A stretch of 47,080 nt of DNA, from the NCBI GenBank assembly GCA_045656005.1, contig JAZOQG010000050.1, positions 1 through 47,080 of the forward strand, in the 5' to 3' direction. The DNA is from JAZNQN01 sp045656005 (GTDB lineage Bacteria > Bacillota > Clostridia > UMGS1883 > UMGS1540). The notes below the pieces were generated by a model. That model worked only from the letters and a program-made list of their open reading frames with translations. It did not search any database and was not told the DNA's origin. Shown piece after piece: positions 41,607 through 47,080 of the stretch; within the stretch, counting starts at the first letter, position 1; every line of letters starts with the position of its first letter. The position numbers and the translations under genes are program-made.

Positions 41607-42455
41607 TTAATCTCTTAAAAATTCCATTAAGTCTTTCATTTTCTTTTCGGCAACATTTCTACCGATGTCGTAAACTCTTTGTAATATTTCAGGATTATGT
41701 TCAACATGACCTATATCAAGTGCCCATTCAGGTCGAAGAACAAAAATCTTTCCCTCATTTTCTAGACCTTTAATGTATGTTAATGTTTCATTGTAAACTT
41801 TATGCCTGTTTTCCATAATTTTAACAAGTTTCGGATATTTCTTAAAAACAACTCTTATAAGAGGTAAACTTGAATTTTTCTTTTTTATATAACTCTCAGG
41901 CTGTGTTAATATGACAACATTTTTATCATAGCCAATACTTTCAAAAAACCTTATTGGAACCGAGTCAGCCATTCCACCATCAAGCAATTTTCTTCCATTA
42001 ATTTCCACAATTCGCGAAACCAAAGGCATAGAAGCTGATGCCCTAAACCAAAGCAGGTCTTCTCCAATGCCCGTATCACACTTTTTATATACAGCCTCAC
42101 CGCTCTCCACGTCTGTACAGACGACATAAAAATCCATGGGATTTAACGTAAAAGCCTCATTGTCAAAAACATCAAGTTCCATTGGCAACGTATTGTAGCA
42201 AAAATCAGCTCCGTATAAGTCTCCTGTTGTTAAGAGTGAGTGAAAGCTACAGTATCTTTTATCACGGCAATATTTTTTGTTATATCTTAGAGTTCGTCCG
42301 ATTTGCCCTGATTTAAAATTACACCCAAATGCCGCACCTGCTGATACTCCAACCGCACCATCAAAAACTAACCCTTTTTCCATAAAGACATCCAATATTC
42401 CTGCAGTAAATAATCCTCGCATTGCGCCGCCTTCAAGAATTAGCCCTTTTTTCAT
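41607..42455 (-). CDS. Patatin-like phospholipase/esterase
   Basis: A 282-residue lipid acyl hydrolase of the bacterial patatin group (RssA-like). An oxyanion loop GGAMRGL is at 9-15, the nucleophile S38 in GVSAG, and the catalytic D159 in LLDGG, so the Ser/Asp dyad is intact. No signal peptide or membrane segment is visible, so it is cytosolic or peripheral. It stands alone between a promoter and a terminator. The substrate is probably a phospholipid or acyl ester. GAGAGG precedes the ATG. Confidence 0.9.
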   Translation of the reverse strand: MKKGLILEGGAMRGLFTAGILDVFMEKGLVFDGAVGVSAGAAFGCNFKSGQIGRTLRYNKKYCRDKRYCSFHSLLTTGDLYGADFCYNTLPMELDVFDNEAFTLNPMDFYVVCTDVESGEAVYKKCDTGIGEDLLWFRASASMPLVSRIVEINGRKLLDGGMADSVPIRFFESIGYDKNVVILTQPESYIKKKNSSLPLIRVVFKKYPKLVKIMENRHKVYNETLTYIKGLENEGKIFVLRPEWALDIGHVEHNPEILQRVYDIGRNVAEKKMKDLMEFLRD

Positions 42456-42485
42456 AACATTAGCCTCTCACTTAGTTTTTTAATT

Positions 42486-42514
42486 ATTTTATCATAAATT
42501 TAACCCTAAATCAA
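42486..42514 (-). promoter_or_regulatory. Promoter of the patatin gene
   Basis: Minus-strand TTGATT (42514-42509) and TAAAAT (42491-42486) with a 17-base spacer, about 30 bases before the ATG. Confidence 0.5.
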
Positions 42515-42564
42515 TTAAATAATGTAATTTTATAATTAATATTTTATATTTTTATAAAAATATG

Positions 42565-42593
42565 TTGACATTTTCAATTAATAGGTGTATAAT
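42565..42593 (+). promoter_or_regulatory. Promoter of the tRNA cluster
   Basis: TTGACA (42565-42570) and TATAAT (42588-42593), both perfect, with a 17-base spacer, 19 bases before tRNA-Trp. Confidence 0.85.
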
Positions 42594-42612
42594 ATAACAG
42601 TCGTTTGAATTT

Positions 42613-42688
42613 AGGGGTATAGCTCAGTTGGTAGAGCATCGGTCTCCAAAACCGAGTGCCGAGGGTTCAAGTCCTTCTGCCCCTGCCA
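42613..42688 (+). tRNA. tRNA-Trp (CCA anticodon)
   Basis: Acceptor AGGGGTA pairs with TGCCCCT, the D arm has AGCTCAGTTGGTAGAGC, the anticodon stem TCGGT/ACCGA encloses CTCCAAA with anticodon CCA, and the T arm has GGTTCAAGTCC. The 3' CCA is encoded (42686-42688). It is first of three tRNA genes. Confidence 0.97.
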
Positions 42689-42725
42689 GAGGATAAGGAC
42701 TTAGGTCCTTTACATATTTACAAAT

Positions 42726-42802
<77 letters not shown>

Positions 42803-42805
42803 TTT

Positions 42806-42881
<76 letters not shown>

Positions 42882-42917
42882 AAAGTCCTGAATCCCTTGG
42901 GGTTCAGGACTTTTTGT
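42882..42917 (+). terminator. Terminator of the tRNA cluster
   Basis: AAAGTCCTGAA (42882-42892) pairs with TTCAGGACTTT (42903-42913), with an inner CCC/GGG, followed by TTTTTGTTGTTTT. Confidence 0.9.
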
Positions 42918-42935
42918 TGTTTTAAGAAAATAAGT

Positions 42936-42984
42936 TTGACCTCATCCCTCTTTAAAATTCCGGAGAGAGATGAGGTCAATTTTT
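42936..42984. terminator. Bidirectional terminator after the phosphoesterase gene
   Basis: TTGACCTCATC (42936-42946) pairs with GATGAGGTCAA (42969-42979), then TTTTTATAAG on the plus side. It mainly terminates the minus-strand metallophosphoesterase transcript. Confidence 0.75.
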
Positions 42985-42997
42985 ATAAGAAATGATA

Positions 42998-44143
42998 TTA
43001 AGAGGAAGACTTCTTTAATGTAATAATTTGTACGCCTTCATAAATGGTGGTTGTATTTACATCTTTGTTGGAAAAAGCGAGGTTGTGATCTCTGTCCCAA
43101 GTTCCGGCCTCCTTGGCGGGAGAGAGAATGGCGGCAGGAGTGCCGTCTTTAGGGGCATAACTATATCGGGCAACCTCAACCCGATCCGGATAAATTGCAA
43201 AAACGGTGGAACTGATGCCGCTGCCGGCACAATTGCCATCGTAATATCCAAGGTATCCGGCATTCAAGTAAGTAAAATTCAAGGTGTGTTCGCTGAAGCT
43301 GCGGGAATCTCCACCGTCATCAATCAGAATAGTATCTCCTGCCGGCAGATAGACTGAGCCGCCACCAAGATAGTCATCATGGGTATCAGAATGGTTATGT
43401 CCGAAGAGAAAGATAATGTTCAGTTCCTTCCCGTACTTGTTCAGAACGTCGAAAATGAGTTTGGCATGGATATTATCCAAAGAAGCGCTAATAAAGGTAC
43501 GGTAGGAATAGTGCAAGGGTATATGAGAACAGATGAAGATGGGCTTCTCATATTTTTCATCTGTTTTGGTGCGAAGGTAGGTTTCAAGCTCCTTGGCAGT
43601 AGCAGCGGCAAACTCGGCGGCATCGGTGTTTTCATTGCCCGTTTTGTTTCCGGAACCCTGTTTCCACTGATAGTTGTCCTCATGGATGACGAAAATACCA
43701 TAGTGATCGGTGTCATTAGCACCGAAAGGATCCAAGCCTTCGGTGTTTGCCGGGTCATGGTTTCCTTGAACAAAGACGGTATTTTCATGGTTCAAGCCTA
43801 ACTCGCTCTCCAAAACTTCTGTGATAGCAGCAACGCCGGAGTTGTTCAGATCCGGATTTACATTGGCCCATGTGTTGCCCACTTTGCTGTAGTCACCGCA
43901 GAGAAGAGCGCTCTCAATGTTATAGCCATCTTTTTTCATTTGGTGAATGATGGTCTGCATATAAAGTTGACCTTGCTCGGGATCGTCCTTACTTCCTTTA
44001 TAGGGTTGGAAGTCGGATGCCGCAAAAACGGTGGTAAGCGGTTTTCCCTTTCCACAGGCGGTTAACGTAGGGACTAAAAGTATAACAATTAGCGCAAGGC
44101 AGATGAATCTTCTGGAGAGGTACCTGAAATCATTCTTTTTCAA
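42998..44143 (-). CDS. Secreted metallophosphoesterase lipoprotein
   Basis: A calcineurin-like phosphoesterase of about 381 residues exported as a lipoprotein. Signal peptide FICLALIVILLVPTLTAC with lipobox LTAC (C30 in this numbering). Motifs: ASDFQPYKG (the usual DxH is DFQ), CGDYSKVG, GNHDPAN, CSHIPLHYS and GHNHSDTH. The TTG at 44143 is used: GGGGGA lies eight bases before it, and the longer frame from 44203 starts inside the promoter. Substrate is a phosphodiester or monoester outside the cell. G+C is clearly higher than in the preceding genes. Confidence 0.88.
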   Translation of the reverse strand: MKKNDFRYLSRRFICLALIVILLVPTLTACGKGKPLTTVFAASDFQPYKGSKDDPEQGQLYMQTIIHQMKKDGYNIESALLCGDYSKVGNTWANVNPDLNNSGVAAITEVLESELGLNHENTVFVQGNHDPANTEGLDPFGANDTDHYGIFVIHEDNYQWKQGSGNKTGNENTDAAEFAAATAKELETYLRTKTDEKYEKPIFICSHIPLHYSYRTFISASLDNIHAKLIFDVLNKYGKELNIIFLFGHNHSDTHDDYLGGGSVYLPAGDTILIDDGGDSRSFSEHTLNFTYLNAGYLGYYDGNCAGSGISSTVFAIYPDRVEVARYSYAPKDGTPAAILSPAKEAGTWDRDHNLAFSNKDVNTTTIYEGVQIITLKKSSS

Positions 44144-44201
44144 TACGATTCCCCCAAACAGTGTTTGTGCAGAGCGCTCGGCAAGTTCGGTTGTTATTGT
44201 C

Positions 44202-44229
44202 ATTATACAATATTTCCACCTCTTTGCAA
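44202..44229 (-). promoter_or_regulatory. Promoter of the metallophosphoesterase gene
   Basis: Minus-strand TTGCAA (44229-44224) and TATAAT (44207-44202) with 16 bases between. It overlaps an upstream in-frame ATG at 44203, which rules out that ATG as the start. Confidence 0.65.
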
Positions 44230-44298
44230 GGTCCCTCGCATCTTACTTACATCTCGAATTCTTAGTAAGGATAATGTCGGTGGCCTAATTGAATCATC

Positions 44299-44327
44299 AT
44301 TGACAAACTATCGTTACAACGATACAT
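44299..44327 (+). promoter_or_regulatory. Promoter of the MazG-like gene
   Basis: TTGACA (44299-44304) and TACATT (44322-44327) with a 17-base spacer. The start is 91 bases downstream. Confidence 0.5.
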
Positions 44328-44418
44328 TTAAAGAAAATATAAACTTTTGTTATTCATTTGTTTTGTGTCATAATTCGTTTGAAATATGGAAGAATGAACT
44401 GGTTAAAAGGAGATAATC

Positions 44419-44745
44419 ATGGGCAATACAAAAATTATTTACAATAAACTTGTCAGAGATCGTATTCCTGAAATTATTGAGGAGTCCGGCAAGGAATGTA
44501 AAATTCGAATTCTTAATGAAGAAGAATATATACAAATGCTTGATGTAAAACTAGATGAAGAACTCGCGGAGTATCATAAGGACCAAAATGTTGAGGAATT
44601 GGCGGATCTGCTGGAAGTGATTTATGCTGCAGCAATGGCCCGTGGATACAGTATTGAACAACTGGAACAGATACGTGCCGCGAAAGCGGAGAAAAGAGGC
44701 GCATTTCAGGAGCGCATATTTTTGATAGAAGTTAAGGAAAGGTAA
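44419..44745 (+). CDS. Phosphoribosyl-ATP pyrophosphohydrolase-like/MazG-type protein
   Basis: A 108-residue all-alpha NTP pyrophosphatase. KLVRDRIPEII near the start, KLDEELAEYH, and VEELADLLEVIYAAA with the EELxD metal ligands match the small stand-alone group often named phosphoribosyl-ATP pyrophosphohydrolase. No histidine-biosynthesis gene is nearby, so house-cleaning of NTPs is more likely than HisE. AAGGAG is seven bases before the ATG. It is followed by a hairpin terminator. Confidence 0.85.
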   Translation: MGNTKIIYNKLVRDRIPEIIEESGKECKIRILNEEEYIQMLDVKLDEELAEYHKDQNVEELADLLEVIYAAAMARGYSIEQLEQIRAAKAEKRGAFQERIFLIEVKER

Positions 44746-44789
44746 TTATATATCAGATAAAGGAAATTGGAGTTTGATGAAAAGTATGG

Positions 44790-44824
44790 CCGGCCGCACA
44801 TCATGTGTAGGCCGGTCGGGTTTT
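44790..44824 (+). terminator. Terminator after the MazG-like gene
   Basis: CCGGCC (44790-44795) pairs with GGCCGG (44810-44815), with CAC/GTG continuing inside, followed by TCGGGTTTT. Confidence 0.65.
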
Positions 44825-44943
44825 ACAAGAGGACCTTTCTCGTCACCTGTGAGGTGTTGTCAGTATCGTCGCGCGATTAATTATTACAAAAATTGGAAAT
44901 ATAGTGCGGTGCAAAACTTGCCCACCAAAATGAAGTGTGATAC

Positions 44944-44949
44944 TATAAT
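44944..44949 (+). promoter_or_regulatory. -10 box of the MATE gene
   Basis: A perfect TATAAT 33 bases before the ATG. The best -35 (TTGCCC at 44919-44924) leaves a long 19-base spacer, so it may be weak or regulated. The 236-base stretch 44746-44981 otherwise holds only the hairpin above. Confidence 0.4.
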
Positions 44950-44981
44950 AACAAATTCAGCAAAAATCGGAGGAAAACATA

Positions 44982-46346
44982 ATGGCGCGAGGCCGGACAT
45001 TAGATATGACGCAGGGACGGATTTTACCCGTGATGCTGCAGTATATGGTGCCGATGATGCTGGGCAGTTTGTTTCAGCATTTATATAATTTAGTGGATAT
45101 GACCATTGCGGGATATGCCATTGGCGACCATGCCTTGGCTGCTATCTCGTCCACCACCGCACTGGTTACTTTAATTAACGCTACCGCTATGGGATTTAAC
45201 ACAGGAAATTCTATCTTGATGGCCCAAGCGTTTGGCGCAGGAGATTGGGAACGAACACGGCGAAATTTTGCAGGAGTAGTGGAACTTTGCTTGGCGCTGA
45301 TTGCATTGGCTACAGTGAGCCTTCTTTTGTTGATTGATCCCCTATTGAAATTGATTCGCACGCCGCCGGAGTTGTTGTCGGATGCCAAAGGCTATGTAGT
45401 AATACTGATTGTCGGACTGTGTGCCACTATGCTGTATAACATGTTGGCGGGAGCGTTCCGAGCGCTTGGCAATTCCCGTGTGCCGTTGGTTTTCTTAATT
45501 TGCTCTTCTTTGTTGAATGTGGGGCTGGACTTGCTGTTTATCGTACCATTGAACATGGGTGTACGCGGTGCGGCGCTTGCTACAGTAATCGCGCAAGGCA
45601 TATCTGCCGTGCTGTCCGGACTTTATCTGTATATCAACTACCCCCAATTGAGACTGAAATGGGACGATTTCCGACAGAACAATGGAATTTTGAAGGAAAT
45701 GTTGCCTATGGGATTGTCAGCGGCTTTGACCAATTCCTTGTTTGCCATTGGAGACATCGCCATACAGGGAGCATTGAATTCCCTTGGACAGAATGCCATC
45801 ATTGCACAGGCGTCTGCCCGAAAGATCACCAGTTTTTGTATTATTCCGTCCATTGGTGTGGCCAATACCTGCACTACGTTTGCGGCACAGAATTACGGGG
45901 CCGGACAACTGAAGCGCATTACACAGGGCATTAAGGTCGCTAATTTGTTTAGCCTGTGCTGCAATGTGGTGACATATCTGTTGGTGTTTTTCCTGGGGGG
46001 AACCCTCATCCAGCTAATCACCAATACAGATAGTGCAGTTTTGGTGCAGGATGGTGTACGGATGCTGCGCATTGTGGTACCTTTTATTATCACACAGACC
46101 ATTGTTATGACATTCCGCATGTCAGTCCAAAGTATGAACCGAAAACTGATTCCTATGGTGGGAACCGGAATTGAGTTATTGACCCGCTGTTTCTGCGCGC
46201 TGGTACTGGCTCCGTCCATTGGTTTTTTAGGCATCTGTTTTGCGGAACCCCTTTCTTGGGTTGTCAGTGGCGCGGTTATGGTTATTTGCTATTTTTGCGT
46301 GATGCGGCGGGAACACCGCATCAGAGAAGCGCAACCGGAGATGTAA
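44982..46346 (+). CDS. MATE-family multidrug efflux transporter
   Basis: A 454-residue membrane protein of the MATE family, which exports drugs or organic cations against Na+ or H+. It has twelve predicted hydrophobic segments in two MatE halves. The first begins LPVMLQYMVPMMLGSLFQHLYNLVD, with GYAIGDHALAAIS and MGFNTGNSILMAQAFGAGD; the second begins MLPMGLSAALTNSLFAIGDIAIQ. GGAGG precedes the ATG. The gene is G+C-rich relative to the left of the window and is followed 83 bases on by the mutarotase. The substrate is unknown. Confidence 0.95.
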   Translation: MARGRTLDMTQGRILPVMLQYMVPMMLGSLFQHLYNLVDMTIAGYAIGDHALAAISSTTALVTLINATAMGFNTGNSILMAQAFGAGDWERTRRNFAGVVELCLALIALATVSLLLLIDPLLKLIRTPPELLSDAKGYVVILIVGLCATMLYNMLAGAFRALGNSRVPLVFLICSSLLNVGLDLLFIVPLNMGVRGAALATVIAQGISAVLSGLYLYINYPQLRLKWDDFRQNNGILKEMLPMGLSAALTNSLFAIGDIAIQGALNSLGQNAIIAQASARKITSFCIIPSIGVANTCTTFAAQNYGAGQLKRITQGIKVANLFSLCCNVVTYLLVFFLGGTLIQLITNTDSAVLVQDGVRMLRIVVPFIITQTIVMTFRMSVQSMNRKLIPMVGTGIELLTRCFCALVLAPSIGFLGICFAEPLSWVVSGAVMVICYFCVMRREHRIREAQPEM

Positions 46347-46429
46347 AAACAGTTGGTGCGAGACAAACTAAGATATATATTCACACATTCAGGACAGAGG
46401 ACAAATGGAGCTGGATAGGAGGAACAAGT

Positions 46430-47080
46430 TTGATTTCCTGCAGAATATTTGGGACCCTTCCCAGTGGTGAGATTGTTCACCTATATCGCATAGATAATTG
46501 CAAAGGAGAATATGTGGAGTTGTTGGACTACGGTGCAACAATACATGCTATTTGCGTGGCCGACAGGGATGGGAATATTGATGATGTTGTTTTGGGAGCA
46601 CCTGAGGGAAGCGATTTGACGAAGTGCAATGTTTTGGGCAGTACGATCGGTCGATGCGCAAACAGAATTGCTCACGGAAGGTACGAGGCCGACGGAAAAG
46701 TCCATCAACTGGAGCAAAACGCGAGAGGACATTTCCTTCATGGTGCGAGTGGAAATTATGCAAAAAAGCTGTTTACAGCTGAGGTAGATGAAGAAGGCAA
46801 TGCCGTTACCTTTTCGCTCGTAGATGATGGTGCAGGAGGATTTGACTGTACTGTGCATGCAGAGGTTTCATATTCTTTCGGCAATGACAGTATTCTGACC
46901 ATGACAACACATATGGTGCCGGACGGAACTACAGTCTTAAACCCAACCAACCACACTTATTTTAATCTTGGTGTTTCGGATATTCGCTGCCTGCATCTGA
47001 AACTGCGCGCAAACTATCGGGCAAGCAGAGATGCAAATGGGTTGCCTGATGGGGGACGGATCGCAGTGCGCGATACATCA
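46430..47080 (+). CDS. galM: Aldose 1-epimerase (galactose mutarotase), cut by window end
   Basis: The first 217 codons of a mutarotase that interconverts alpha and beta aldoses. Motifs: LLDYGATIHAI, GSTIGRCANRIAHG with the sugar-binding Arg, HFLHGASGNY, and PTNHTYFNLG with the catalytic His. The frame opens at TTG (46430) with AGGAGG seven bases upstream and stays open to the window end, where about one third of the usual 340 residues is missing. It follows the MATE gene in the same direction. A sugar-uptake context lies presumably further right. Confidence 0.88.
   Translation, partial: MISCRIFGTLPSGEIVHLYRIDNCKGEYVELLDYGATIHAICVADRDGNIDDVVLGAPEGSDLTKCNVLGSTIGRCANRIAHGRYEADGKVHQLEQNARGHFLHGASGNYAKKLFTAEVDEEGNAVTFSLVDDGAGGFDCTVHAEVSYSFGNDSILTMTTHMVPDGTTVLNPTNHTYFNLGVSDIRCLHLKLRANYRASRDANGLPDGGRIAVRDTS

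Noticed and set aside
44774..45088. 104-codon frame before the MATE gene
   Set aside because: It covers a terminator, a promoter and 107 bases of the MATE coding region in another frame, with no ribosome site.

Overview
The window reads as a chromosomal stretch of a low-GC Gram-positive anaerobe of the class Clostridia, probably gut-associated. The grounds are strong AAGGAG-type ribosome binding sites, consensus TTGACA/TATAAT promoters, S-layer-homology and copper-amine-oxidase-like 'stalk' surface proteins, many AraC regulators and a uronate pathway. Genus cannot be fixed from the sequence. No gene-free stretch exceeds 300 bases; the larger intergenic regions are described as separate entries.

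Region A (1-6841) is a mobilizable-element module. It has an SF2 helicase with a small partner, a divergently transcribed XRE regulator with a dyad operator between two promoters, a serine resolvase with a res-like inverted repeat, and a class II glutamine amidotransferase translationally adjacent to a zinc-finger amidoligase. It ends with a hairpin-rich oriT candidate followed by a MobC-like protein and a very short relaxase. Another gene of the helicase strand probably starts at 34 and leaves the window.

Region B (6846-29670) is one 23-kb block of minus-strand genes for use of a uronate-containing or otherwise oxidised glycan or glycoside. The order of transcription is: Gfo/Idh/MocA oxidoreductase; S-layer protein; secreted stalk/discoidin/alpha-toroid protein; secreted beta-rich protein; second secreted alpha-toroid protein; two large cytosolic TIM-barrel/Rossmann proteins; a sugar isomerase/epimerase-like protein; two more Gfo/Idh oxidoreductases; a creatinase-like M24 protein; an ASRT-family small-molecule binder; a creatininase-family hydrolase; a solute-binding lipoprotein; mannonate dehydratase (uxuA); and fructuronate reductase (uxuB). 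A divergent AraC activator (29894-30844) with an excellent promoter is its likely regulator. The surface proteins would capture substrate, the TIM-barrel and oxidoreductase enzymes would release or remodel sugars inside the cell, and UxuB/UxuA would interconvert fructuronate, mannonate and 2-keto-3-deoxygluconate.

Region C (30845-35635) holds a large serine recombinase with unusual short repeats upstream, an SGNH hydrolase, and an AraC plus cytosolic sialidase-like pair.

Region D (35794-42455) is mostly housekeeping: a flavodoxin-like protein, a tRNA dihydrouridine synthase, RlmD-type 23S rRNA methyltransferase, an AraC regulator, a GMP synthase lacking its glutaminase domain, cysteine synthase and a patatin-like esterase.

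Region E (42565-47080) starts with a tRNA-Trp/Asp/Thr cluster. Beyond it the composition becomes visibly richer in G+C, with a metallophosphoesterase lipoprotein, a MazG-like pyrophosphohydrolase, a MATE transporter and an aldose 1-epimerase cut by the window end. This tail may have a different origin from the rest.
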